In this document: piece after piece, positions 11,392 to 22,720 of the stretch | Layout: every line of letters starts with the position of its first letter | How positions within the stretch are numbered: the first letter of the stretch is position 1 | NCBI RefSeq assembly: GCF_003576645.1 | Contig: NC_044930.1 | Location: 17,316,391-17,380,390, forward strand | Reading direction: 5' to 3' | DNA length: 64,000 nucleotides | Origin: Ipomoea triloba | Lineage: Eukaryota > Streptophyta > Magnoliopsida > Solanales > Convolvulaceae | Made by a program: the position numbers and the translations under genes | Notes under the pieces: generated by a model | Seen by the model: only the letters and a program-made list of their open reading frames with translations | Databases searched by the model: none | What the model was told of the DNA's origin: nothing

Positions 11392-13243
11392 ATGGATCAT
11401 CATATGTCAAAAAATTTATTTTCAATTTAAATAAATTTGATGATTGGAAGGTGCGCATGTAGGCACACATCTCGGTCCTATATGATGAAATGTGGGAGAT
11501 TATAACCGAAAAGCCAATACAGATTATTGACGTTGTGGTAGTTTGTGAGTAGGGTTGAGATGTCAAAAGATATTTATGATAAAACGGAAAGTCTGTGACT
11601 CCCCGAGTGTCGGTCTCAAAGGAGGGACGTGGAGGTGTGTCGAACGTTAGGGAGTTTACTTGATTGAATCATGCATAGGATTCGAGTGTGGTGAAAGGTG
11701 GATTTGTGAGTGAGAGTAGTTCATTGGTTGGTTTGAGTTCAAGAGAGTGTAGTAAAATAAAAGTGATTTTGTGAATATGTAAAAGGGGTAGGGATTAGAT
11801 AGTGCTCATGAATATTGCGTAGTGAGTGTCTAAGGTCATGGATTAGGATTGCTAGGATATTGTCTATTCAAGAGTGTGTTGTCTTAGTCCTTTTCCACCC
11901 TTTGTGTACTAAGGCTTCTTTGACTTAGGAGTGCCTTCAAGCATCCAAAGTTCTAAGAGGAATTTTATCACACTTAAGCTACACACTATCCTACTATTCT
12001 TAAGAAGTCCATCGGAACTTTGATTGTGTCAAGCTTCAAATCCTAACTCTAATCAAAGACATGAAAGAGTCAAGAGCTCAATCTCTCATCTAGATTGGCC
12101 AAATCCAAACAAGATCTCATCAAAACAACAATCAAAAGACAAGAATAGATAATCCATCAACACAAACTCATAGATCCAAGATATAGAAATAAGATCATCA
12201 CAAAAGCAATATTCAATCACACAATCCAAATCCCTAGACTAAATTAGCTACTCATAATATGAAATGCAAGCAAAAGCTAATTTAATCCAAGAACAAGATA
12301 GCTAGAATTATAGAAATGAAATAGAGATCACCTAGATAGAAGAAGATCTTCAATCCAAGCTTGTTGTCTTCTACAATGGAGATTGATCTAATCTAGAAAC
12401 TAAGAAAAATGGAGAGAGTTCTCCAAAGGAAAAACTAAGAAAAGGAAAACTAATTTTCTGGGCTCCTCCTTGAAAAATTCATCAAAGGGGTTTAAATAGT
12501 CTCCGAAATGGCAACCCTAGCTGAAATTCGCGCATCACAGTCTCCACGCCTCTCACACGCGTGTGAGCGTGCGTGGGAAGCTTCTGGAAAGTTTTCACGC
12601 CTGCTCACACGCGTGTGGCCTTCCAGATGGGTCCTCTAGGGCTCCGCTCTTGCCTGGTTTGCTCTTTAAGCTCATCTTTTGGTCCTATTTGCTCCCGGGG
12701 CTCCTGTTTTACTTCTTTTAAGCTAAAAGTAGCTTCCATGCATTAGTTAGTGATTTTTTAGCATTTACGCACATAATTTACCAAGTAAGGATGCTATAGA
12801 CACGATAAAACACCCTAAAATGTGCCTGAAATAAGGGTATCTCGGAGTCTTATCAATTATGATGGTAAATGCACATGCAGCCACACAAGGGCCAGACGCA
12901 CCTGAGTATGCCCCAAAGCCCAGACATGCATGGATATCCGAGGATAGGATGAGAAACAACCTAGACAATATAGCGAAAGATATATTGTTCAAGACGGTTG
13001 ATGAGACACTCTTCCTGAGAATCCGCAAGTGTCAATCGGCTAGGGAAATATGGAACATCCTCATGCAGATAGGCGAGGGTGACGAGCAGGAGAATGAGAA
13101 TAAGCTCACAATTGCCATGAAGAAGTTCAACGACTTCCAAATGATTACCGAAAAGTCCATAGCCATGATAGAGACTCGGTTCATGAAGCTCCTTAGCGAG
13201 ATTGCAGATTTGGGAAAGGAGCTATCCTAGAAGGAGATATCAA
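11392..13243 (+). pseudogene. gag: Decayed copia gag, split by a solo LTR
   Basis: The first part (11392-11545) encodes a diverged gag N-terminus (NKFDDWKVRM, then a TAG stop, then YDEMWEIIT). It lines up with the gag of the intact-looking SIRE-type element (FDDWKIRMQVH..DEMWEVIT at 51450-51560, minus strand). The second part (12856-13243) continues with APEYAPKPRHAW, RNNLDNIAKDILF and IGEGDEQENENKLTIAMKKF, the capsid-like region of copia gag. A 1.3-kb solo LTR (11546-12855) separates the halves. The similarity stops at about 13243, before the CCHC knuckle, and a hAT transposase fragment takes over. No protease or pol of this copy remains. Confidence 0.8.
11546..12855 (-). mobile_element. Athila-type solo LTR (copy 1) inside gag
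   Basis: About 1.31 kb bounded by TGAGTAGGGTTGAGATGTC on the left and GGAGTCTTATCA on the right. It is similar along its length to 55220-56533, including ACTCCCCGAGTGT..GGTCTC, AGACAAGAATAGATAATCCA and the CACGCGTG module at 12543-12620. Read on the minus strand it starts TGATAAG, like the Athila LTR at 13907-15191. No PBS or internal region adjoins it, and gag continues on both sides. I could not find a clean 5-bp TSD. Short open frames within it are noise. Confidence 0.75.
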
Positions 13244-13906
13244 GAAAATGATAGTTCATTCAACTCACATTTAGTTGAATCTGTCCCTGATTTTATTGAT
13301 TGGTATTCTATTTAGAATATGGTGAAGCTGCTTAAATGTTTTTATGAAATGACAGTGAGGATTTCTGGTTCTGTGTATGTGACTGTTAATAATTTCTTCT
13401 CTAAAATATCTAATTTGTCTTACTTGTATTATGATATAGTTGAAGCTGAGTCTGCATTTGTTAAGATGATGGGGTTCAATATGAAGCCAAAATTTGAGAA
13501 ATATTAGCGTGATCCTGATAAGATAAATATCATAATCTTTTATGAAAATATATTGGAACCAAGAGATAAAATTGAATACATATCATACCAGTTCACACAA
13601 TTGTATGGTAATGTAAGGGAAAATTCTATTTTAACAATGCTATATGAATGGTTTAAAAAATTTGTTTGATGACTATGTGCCTAGTTCTTATGTTTCTGCT
13701 ACTGTTGTGCAAGAACCTTCTGCCACTGCCCACTCTGAATCTGTCTCAATTGGGAGACCATAATCTAGACTGAAATATGCATTGAAAAGGAAAAGGTTAG
13801 AGAGTGGTGAAATGGGAGACAAGAGAATAGAGTTGCAAATATACCCCGCTGAGGAAATTGTGGAGGATGACAATAACAACTTCGACATTTTAAGTTGGTA
13901 GAAACT
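13244..13906 (+). pseudogene. hAT-1 transposase, middle and C-terminal part (first segment)
   Basis: The translation resembles the hAT/RICESLEEPER type: FLKxFYExTxRISGS...YVTVNNFF, ISNLSYLYYD, MGFNMKPKFEKY, then (after a stop) RDPDKINIIIFYENILEPRDKIEYI and SYQFTQLYGN. It ends in FDILSWW at the edge of the Athila insertion. There are several in-frame stops, for example the TAG after FEKY. The BED zinc finger and the first catalytic region are missing on the left, where the sequence switches abruptly to copia gag. The gene resumes at 30233 after the 16-kb insertion. In life it would bind and cut hAT ends; this copy is dead. Confidence 0.85.
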
Positions 13907-15191
13907 TGACATTGATGTTTGTATGGGGTGAGTGCGAATGTGAAGGTGTGAAGTGATAAAACGAAGAGTCAAGACTCCCCGAGTGTCGTGTCTCTCAAGG
14001 ATGGCGAATGGGAATCAAATTAGTGTGTTGGCATCTAAGAGGTTGAAGAGAAAGAGTTACGGGAATGGCTAAGGGTTTTAGATTCATTTGTAAGAGGGGG
14101 AAGTTTGATAATGGTTGTATAAAATAAATAAAAGTAAAGTGGAGATTGGGGCTTTAGGCTTTTCCATGTGGTCTATCTTTGGGTGGTTTTGCGAGTGCAA
14201 GTCGTGGAATAGACTAGGGAGTTCGTGGCACACTACCAAGTGGCGTCACACTTTGGACTCCCACATCCTCATTCGGTTGGGGCATTTCATCGAACACTTT
14301 GTCTACCACTCCTCTCGGATCTCGTCCTTTTAGACTAAGAGCGGAGATGTGGGTGAGTTAGACTCGTGAGTGGCCGCTATCGCGCACACACTCACTTCCT
14401 TTGAGTTTGCTACCTAATGTGGCCACAAAAGGCACAAAGCTTGAAGAACATCATTCACACAAGTTCAACATCCAACAATCAAGCAACTCGCAATTCAAAG
14501 CAATAATATTAAACATCCACATAGATCTACCATGGGGCCACCAATCCCCTATCTAATCTACTCTATCATGCTAAAGAAACAAGAAAAAGAAACGAAAATT
14601 CAAAGAAACAAGTATTGAATTAGAAATTGGAGAGAATGGTTACCACCCTTAGAAAGGGGATCTTTACAACCTTGATCTTGAAATCCAAATCTTCCTTCTT
14701 GCCCTTGATCTATTTTAAACTATGAGAGAAAGGAATTTTCCCCCAAGAGGGGAGAAAACCCTCTAGATCTATTCTACCCTATTCTATGAATTTCTGATCT
14801 ATTCTAGTTGTCCCTAGGTTTTGGGCAAAATGGATTTATATAGGTGACAAAAAGGGGACAAATTTCCCAAAATGGCCCTTGGCCCGACCACACTTGCTTC
14901 CACGCGTGGTGGCGGGCGTGAGAGCTTACTGGAATAATTCCACGCCCAGCCACACGCGTGTGAGGCTGCTTGGGACGATACTGCATTTCGGCTTGTTTGT
15001 CTTTTGCTCTATTTTAGCCTCAAATCCCTCTCCAACCTGTGAAATACCTCAAAACTCTTTCTAGAAATGTTGTTAGAAGATTTTGATCGCATTTGAGCTA
15101 AAATGCATGCAATTGTTGTAATCAGATGTCAAAACGATGCACTTTTAATCTAATTAAGACCCATTATAAGTGCTATTCTTGGTGCTTATCA
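13907..15191 (-). mobile_element. 3' LTR of the Athila-type element
   Basis: 1285 bp, TGACATTGATG...GGTGCTTATCA on the plus strand. Apart from a few substitutions and small indels it matches 29261-30232, but it retains about 320 bp (about 14805-15122) that the other LTR lacks. That extra segment includes the CACGCGTG module (14900-14975). The open frame at 14115-14333 recurs in the other LTR and is not a gene. The polypurine tract candidate is AGTGTGGAAACTT on the minus strand at 15192-15204. Confidence 0.88.
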
Positions 15192-15952
15192 AAGTTTCCA
15201 CACTTAAACCTTGTTTGTCCTCAAGCAAGCATACTTTTCTAAACCCTAATCATGTAAGCACCAAGAATAGTTCTTTCTTTCATGGTTAACCAATCAAGTG
15301 ATGTGTAGGTGTTCGGAGTTGAGTGGGTGAAATCCCCTACACTATCTACCAAGACTGCTAAACTCATGCCAACCAAATGTAAGGAATATGCTAAGGAAGT
15401 CAAGGTCTCGAGAGATGGATATAATATGAGAAGTTTTTGTTCACACCTTTAAGCATGCAAGTGACAATTGGGTTTCACCTTGTATTTTCTAGGGGCCTCC
15501 AGCCGATCCGACTAGTGGGAACGATGCTCACCCCTTAGCCAATTTCCAACCTAACGCCAAAACCTCTTTACATTATATAAGTGAGGGCAGGGACATGGAC
15601 CGCTCATCGCCATGGCTTGGGCGATCACTCTATTTTCTCACTTCCTAGGATAACGTCATCAGGCTACCCGATTTCACATGGAGATCCATGCTTTTTCGAA
15701 GGTCAGTGCAATGGGTGCCTGAATCCTAGCGAAGTGGCTCACCTCCTCTCTATTTTCTCATCTTTCAAGATCTCTACGGGGTAACCGACTTCACATGGAT
15801 CTCCATGCTTTTTCGAAGACAGTGCAATGGTTACCCCTTATCTCCATGCCTTAGGCCTTTTTACTTTTCTCCATATCAACCCCTCATGCCTTTTTCTAGG
15901 GATTAGGGATTGTTTTCACTCAAAACTCACTTAGGCTCACCTCACTACAAAA
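15192..15952 (-). other. 3' untranslated internal part of the Athila-type element
   Basis: No gene. The start reads GCTTGAGGACAAACAAGGTT on the minus strand, the usual pre-PPT sequence of Athila elements. An imperfect direct duplication of about 120 bp is present: TTCACATGGAGATCCATGCT near 15672 and TTCACATGGATCTCCATGCT near 15791, each followed by TTTTCGAAG..AGTGCAATGG. The sequence is interrupted at 15953 by the CACTA element and resumes at 20167. Confidence 0.6.
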
Positions 15953-18900
15953 AAATTGTCTATTCGTGAGAAGTAAAACCGTCACTAAAAGTTCAAAAAC
16001 TATCATTAAAGACTTTTAGTGACGGGAAATTTACCGTCGCGACCCGTCGTTATATCTTCCAAAGATAAAAACAATTAATGACAGGATATGATACCATCGT
16101 TAATAAGCATATAGTGATAGTATATTTACCGTCACTAAAACGCTTTTTTTATGACAAAAAATCCCGTCACTAATGTAACTCTTCACTAACATAATTTCCT
16201 CTCATTATATTCTTGTAGCGATGGAAAATCCCGTCATTAAAATTACTATTTACTAACAAAAGTTTTCCTCATTAAATTAAATTTTACCCGTGACTAAAAA
16301 TTATAATTTAATTAGTGTCAAATATTATTTTTCTAATTTTGTATATATTATTACTTCTCATTAAATATTAATTTTTGGAATATATTTTTTTTCTCACTAA
16401 TCAATATTAATTGTTATCAATACAATATCTAAAGTAAACTCAATCAATATATTAAAAGACTTCATCATCATTAACAAAGTGAAATGTTTCATACAACTTT
16501 GTAAAGACTAAAGACAAAGAAACTAATTATAACAAATAACCGTACACTAGTACAATATCTAAAGTAAACTCAATCAATATATAAATCATTTGCATCCGGA
16601 GTTGGGAATAATCTGCGTCCGAAACACATTGCACTACTCATCACAAATAATCACTGATCTGAACTTCACAGAAACAATGCACTACTGCACTTGTACAAGC
16701 CTTATGCCACTACTGCACCAAAACATTGCTCTCAGATCAAAGAAAATGACATTACATGGAGGCTAACAAAGAGTATATAGTCAAAGCTTGTGCAATTGAA
16801 AGCCTTACCACCTTGCTGCAACCAATAAAAAACAAATGAAATTCAAAGCATAGAATATCACCAAGAAACTAAATACATCACATAACAAGCATAACTGTTT
16901 TCAGGAAAGGTATTAATCATTACACTACCACATATAAAACCCCCTAACCTTGGAGAGTATTGAAAGGAAACAAGATTACAAGGAAATTAACAAGTTCAAT
17001 AATTATAGCTTGGGTAAATATTGAATTGAGAATTTACCTCCTTCGATTTAGATCTTAGGACCAAATACATACACCTCTCAAGCAGTTAGGCTCAAGATTA
17101 AGATTACCATTAAAATACAAAGACCTAAAATTGATTGCTAATTTAAATTGAGATGTGGGATGACAAAAAAATGCATCATACAATAGGACAAGCAAAACAA
17201 CACATTCACAAAAAAGTATTTAAAGTGAAGCATACCAGGACAGATGTCATCAACCCAAGGGATCCAAAACCTGTTACAAAGATAAAAGGAATAGGTATCT
17301 CAACTTTACATATTTTAAAATCAATAATTTAATCATACATGAACAAATTAAAGACTTCATGGCACTAGTGTGGAGACCACTGCCATCTTCAAGCTCAAGT
17401 ACTAAAACCATTAAATTAATGCCAGCATTTGCTATAGATAACACCATATAGTGTGGTTTTACAACTTCTAAGCTTTGAAAAAACTCCTTAATCGTGCATT
17501 TTATCCTTTTGTCCCTCTTCAGCTATGTATTTTTTTTCCTAAATTATTTCATCATTCTGGAAAAAACTAAAATGAATTAACCAGTTTTCAGCAACATGAA
17601 TTAGTATTACTAGTTACTAGAAATGGTAGCAATTGGTTGGATAAAGGATCAAGAATGTGAAGGTGTCAATATCTAGATTTCTGTGGCCTAATGTGTTTGC
17701 AGAGGAGTTTGGACTATGTATTTATAGGAGTTTGTAAGTGTAAAAGGTATTTATTTTAAAAACCGAATCAATGTTCAGACAATCAACATTGGTATAAAGA
17801 ACCTAAAATATAAAATTTGCATTAATTAAAACGATCAAATAGGAAAAAGAAAACACCTGTTTTTCCTGTGCACAGTTTTGAGATCAAAGGTTTCAAATTC
17901 TTCCTCCTATGCCTTTATCTGCTTCACTTATTCCTGTACTGCCACTACTTCATCCTCCAATGATGCACCCAGATCTTCTTCTCTTGCAATTATTTGCGCA
18001 TCATGTTCTTTCTTCAACCAGGCTTTCCCCAACTTCACTGCCAATATCAGCAGCATCACTGTTAATTCCAACAGCAATGGCATGCCATCATTTGTTGCCT
18101 AACAGTCATCAGTTTTGTACTAGTGTGTAGACATGTCAAACCAAAAAGCCAAACATACAGAAATACATGTCAAAATGAATGAAAGCATAACATGAAAGAA
18201 TAGAAAACACAAAATAGTAAGAAAACTATGCACAATTCCTTGGCATTATGCAATTTGACCAAGCAATAAAGTTATTAAGATTCAAGTTCAATCCCTCATA
18301 TGAATGTGAATCAAGGATTGAACATAGAATGAATTGACAGTTGAGAAAGTGTAATCACCTACAAGGGAAAAAGTGTTACTACACTAGATCAATAATTGAA
18401 AAATTTCCTTCTACCTTGTGGGACATGGACAAATCTACTGCAGGTAGAAGTGCTGCAAAGTGATTCAATGACCCTTTCAATGATAAGGACCTTATCAGCC
18501 TTTGGCAGGTCTGCAGCTAGTCTTAATGATGATGTAGATGGATTGTCTAATATAAGATGGATAAAACAGTCAGTATACGACATGAATCTTGAACATAATA
18601 AACAAGTATAGAGTATATAGACATTGCAATTCCATCCTTTATTCAAACAAAATAAGGAGCCAAGTCATGTAATTGGTATTGAAGATTATTAAGTTTCACA
18701 ATCAGCCATTATTATTTTATCATGCAGTCATGCATTATAAAATAGTTCATTAGTATAGACAGAGCTCTCTAAGATATAAAACTTATCAAAAAAAAAATCA
18801 TTTTTCCTTACTTGGGAAAACACAGAAAAATCCTTACCTCCTCTCTATCTACTGATAATTTCAATTCAAAAGGGCATTCAGTGTAGTCTGGTAAAACTCT

Positions 18901-20166
18901 TGAAGGAGGCTAAAGTTCTGATTATTAACCCATGATATTGCAACAACTTTTATTATTAACCCATAGTAAACATCTTTGGATAGGCTTCTATCAAATATAG
19001 AACCAAGAAGGATACCATTTGACCGGAAGTAGTTGAAACATGATTTTTATCTGCAGAACAATGAAATGAGTTAAAATTTATATATTGTTTATTATACCAG
19101 TCAACAAAACAAATCATCCTGCATATATCATCTTTAATTTGCAAACTTGATCACCCTATAAGCAGTTCAATGGGTTGTCAAGAAACTAATGAAAGTAAAT
19201 TTACCAAAAAAAAAAAAAAAANAAAAAAAAAAAAAAAAAGAAACTAATGAAAGAAAATGTTCCATCTACATAACAATTTTTACTAATAAAGATAGCTAAA
19301 CTAAATTCAGATTTCCTCCTCAAGAAGTGCCCAAGTCCTACTCAGAAATTTCTTTAGGCTTTAGCTAAAACAAATAATAAATCAATCCCATCCATAGCAT
19401 CAATGCTACTGACTTCAATTTTTACTAAGCTCTAACCTAAAACCTCTCTAATCTAAACCTCTTCCCGCAAAAGCACACAAATATAGTTATTAGTTGCACT
19501 ATTAAAGCTTGAATAACTACCTCAATGTATTTATAGTTGTGAAGGAGAAGAGAGATGCGGGGAAGATGGAGCGTCGCAGAATAAGGAAATCTGAACCCTA
19601 ACCTTAAAGAGGGGATAGAAAATTGCAGGCAAACGTGGGGCGGAGGCTGAGGCAGACGCTGGGGTGAAGACCGGCGGCGACGGAGGGTGACCGGCGACCC
19701 TCCTCTACTCCAATGGAGAATGGGGTGGCGACAAACTGGCGAAGGAGGGCGCGGTAGTGACGACTGGCGACGATGGAAGCCATTGGTTTGAGACTATGGA
19801 AAAAGCCCTAATTTTGCTAAGTATTTGAAGTCTATAGCGTAACAGAGACGATGGAAGCGGGAAATATTTGCTAAGTATTTGGTCGAAAGAAGCGGGAAAT
19901 ATTTGCTAAGTATTTGGTGGGAAATACATTAGATTTTAGTGAAATAATTTTCAGATATCAATAGTGAGAGTAACAATGTCTTTTGTACCAATAGCGAGAG
20001 TATGTATTTAAAATAAATATAAAATTAAAATTTCGTCACTAAATTATAAATTTTTAGCGAGAGTAATATTTAACCCTCACAAAAAGTATGCAAATAATAC
20101 ATTTAGTGAGGGGTTTTTCTACCCGTCACTAATTTTTTGTCACTAAAAACTGTTTTTCTTGTAGTG
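15953..20166. mobile_element. Non-autonomous CACTA (En/Spm) element
   Basis: The ends are CACTACAAAAAAATTGTC (15953) and CAGT..TTTTTCTTGTAGTG inverted (to 20166: AAAACTGTTTTTCTTGTAGTG). Both subterminal regions carry many copies of CCGTCACTAA / TTAGTGACGG (15975-16270 and 20030-20150), as usual for CACTA elements. The flanking triplets are CCT on the left and TCC on the right, so the 3-bp TSD is not exact. About 4.2 kb holds no recognisable transposase. A GC-rich stretch with CGGCGGCGACGG motifs lies near 19620-19790, close to the right end. There is a poly(A) run with one N at 19205-19240. The rest (about 16400-19560) is AT-rich and without convincing ORFs. Confidence 0.85.
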
Positions 20167-21212
20167 TCCTTTTGCCCCATGTCCTGCTAAGATTAGTTCA
20201 GTTTCCAGGCTTCGCAATTCTTATCTTTCTAAAACTCAAAGGATTCACACTCCCACTTCGAGAGATCCTTGACTGAGATCCAAACAAAATATAAGGTGAA
20301 AGCATGCAAGCACTCATCAAAAATTTTCAATTTGGGTCGGAATGTGCAAATTGGTGCAAAGTGAAACTTCCAAAGCATATTTAAGACATTCAATCCTTGG
20401 CACAAGGTTAGGAGTCCTTCTAGATAGTATCAGCAATAACACACCCTCTAGGTTCCTATACCTTATCACTTAATCAATCAACTGTTTCAAGAAGCATACA
20501 CCCTTTCCACACTTAAAAGTAAACATCGTCCTTGATGTTTCCATAAAGAACGGGGAAAAAGGATATATGTTTAAGGGATCTACACACGCCCCTTTTCCAC
20601 ACCTAAAAGTGTGAACTGGGCTAAAACAGTTCTAATAAACAGACTACATCCGACACAACAATTTTATGCAGCTCTTCATTTGCGATTCTAGAAAATAAAG
20701 CAAACCAAAACAGGGCATTGAATCAGGATAAAAGAAATACTTACAATTTGTATCCTTATCAAAGTTTTGCAATCTATGTTCGCCCTTCAAACACGGTCAG
20801 AGTGAAGGTAAGGAAATAAATTAGGAATTGAAATTATACCTTTCAAGATTGGTCTTTCATGGTTGTTGGTGGAGTGGTCCCTTCTTCTTCTTATTTGTGG
20901 GTTGCCTCCCAAAAGCGCCACGTTTAACGTCTTTGGCTAGACGAAATGTGCAAGATAAAACATAAACAGACATATAGCTAAAAATATAAACAAAAGTAAA
21001 GAGATTGTCCACAATCAATTGTTCAGAATTATCAGAGCACAACTCATCATCATCAAAATTTTCTTTTCTTTCTTCACTTTCTTCCTTTCTTCATGTTCTC
21101 CTGATTTCCTTAATCTCTCTCAAAATCTCGTCCAGCTTTTGCATTTGCTCCAAGTGCAATTGGTATTGGAAATTTTGGAGGGATCTCCAATTAGTGACTG
21201 GGGTGAACCAGC
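20167..21212 (-). other. Internal region of the Athila-type element with conserved hairpin block
   Basis: No gene. Near 20899-20943 the minus strand reads CGTCTAGCCAAAGACGTTAA followed by CGTGGCGCTTTTGGGAGGCA ACCC. CGTCT and AGACG can pair as a short hairpin, and GGG-AGGCAA-CCC is a second dyad. A diverged copy lies at 27269-27315. The right end (21200-21212) is the flank of the copia LTR at 21213. Small open frames here (20857-21042, 21019-21261) are not supported. Confidence 0.5.
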
Positions 21213-22472
21213 TGTTGGTCCCGGTGGTAGAGATGTGAGTCTAGAAGGGGGGGTTGAATAGACTCACAAGAGGTTTTTGAAAACTTTTTGTCTAAAGAGA
21301 TAAACGCAGCGGAAAGAATATATCAAGTTTTATCTTAACTTTGCACTTTGATAATTCTTGTCAAAGATATTAGGTTTGAGTGAGATATGCAATGCAAGAC
21401 GTAAAGTAAATATAGAGAGAGAGAGAGAGTTTTTATAGTGGTTCGGCTGTTAACTAAGCCTACTCCACTCTTCTTCACAACGCGTGAAGGTTTGCACTAT
21501 ATTCCCCGTTATAGTACAAATTCCGTTACAACAAGCTCCTTTGATCACTAAGCCCGGCAGCCTTGTTGTTGTAGGTTTTTCAACTTCTTCCAAGTTTACT
21601 CCGCCTCTTTCTACTTCACTTGTAGAGATGGTTGATAGATTGTGATGATTCTCCAACTTGAACTTCTTGTGCCTTTCTTCCTTGATCAACTTCTTAATCA
21701 CACAAGAACTTCTAAAGAAATCTGAATATCACTTGTAAGCTTATGAATATCACACTGAAAGTTTTTCACTTGATAGACAATATTTCGCGTATTTTTCAAC
21801 CTTGTCAAAGTGAGATGGGACAAGGGTATTTATAGGTGGAATTTCAGATCCGTTGGAGGGAAAATGAAATTCAAAACCTATTGTCCAGTGTGTAATATCC
21901 AATGGGTATTGTTTTCTTCCTTTTCAGATTGTCAGTACTTTCTAGCCGTTTGTTCACTTTTGTGCAAGGACAATTTGTCTTTTGTCCCTCAAAAAGGTGA
22001 CAATCATTAAATGCTCCTAGGGATGGTTGCATAGGATCCAAAATGACATTCAGTTATGCCCATTCTCAAGGCAGTAGACAAGACAACTTATCAGAGAATG
22101 TCTTTGCCTTGGTTAAGAGAGAGAATGATTGACCTTATCATTTCTCTTAATCTCCTCGAGTCAATCACACTTTTGATTGCTCGGTCATAAGAGCTTGGCC
22201 ACTCCATGTTTCGACCTAAGATCCCAGTCTTCGGTTCTCCAAGTCTTCTTTTCTTCGCATCTTCAACTCTTCGGATAAATTACTCTTCGGTTTAAGTCTT
22301 CATATCTTCGGTTCATGAGACTTAGATCCTTAGTGTTCGAAAAGTACTAAGGATTCGGTTATCCTGTAGACTAAGATACAGAGCATAATCTATTCTAAAG
22401 ACTTGCACAGAAGTTAGGGGTCTCCTCGTATAGTTCGGTATCATCAAAATCAATAACTTGGGGTTCCTAACA
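21213..22472 (-). mobile_element. 3' LTR of a truncated SIRE-type copia element
   Basis: Read on the minus strand, this starts TGTTAGGAACCCCAAGTTAT at 22472 and ends GGGACCAACA at 21213, the terminal pattern of the other SIRE-type LTRs. A polypurine tract (AAAAAGGGGGAAAT on the minus strand) directly precedes it at 22473-22487. A pyrimidine stretch near the end (TTCAACCCCCCCTTCTAGAC on the minus strand) is also shared with its relatives. The region upstream of the PPT carries the element's third ORF; gag, pol and 5' LTR are absent. Confidence 0.88.
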
Positions 22473-22720
22473 ATTTCCCCCTTTTTGATGATGCCAACAC
22501 CCTAAGTTCATTCTATTCGGCTTTCTTTATCCTCGAAAGGATTTTCATTAAGTGTGCCAGAATAGTTGAAGTTTTACATTTGAGACGAGGAGTAAAACAA
22601 AGCTAGATAACACACACACACTGATCCCAAACGAAAGAAGACTTTTATTTATAAGAAGTTTCATACATCATAACAAAAAGCAAAAACTGACAAAATTTAA
22701 AGACAGAAGAAAAATTCTTC

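Noticed and set aside
13907..15191. The LTR-located 72-codon frame at 14115-14333, seen again at 29467-29685
   Set aside because: Conserved only because both copies are LTRs of one young element; no protein features.
17878..18646. Possible captured gene exons inside the CACTA element
   Set aside because: Frames of about 70-85 codons on both strands with serine-rich low-complexity sequence; no domain I can recognise.
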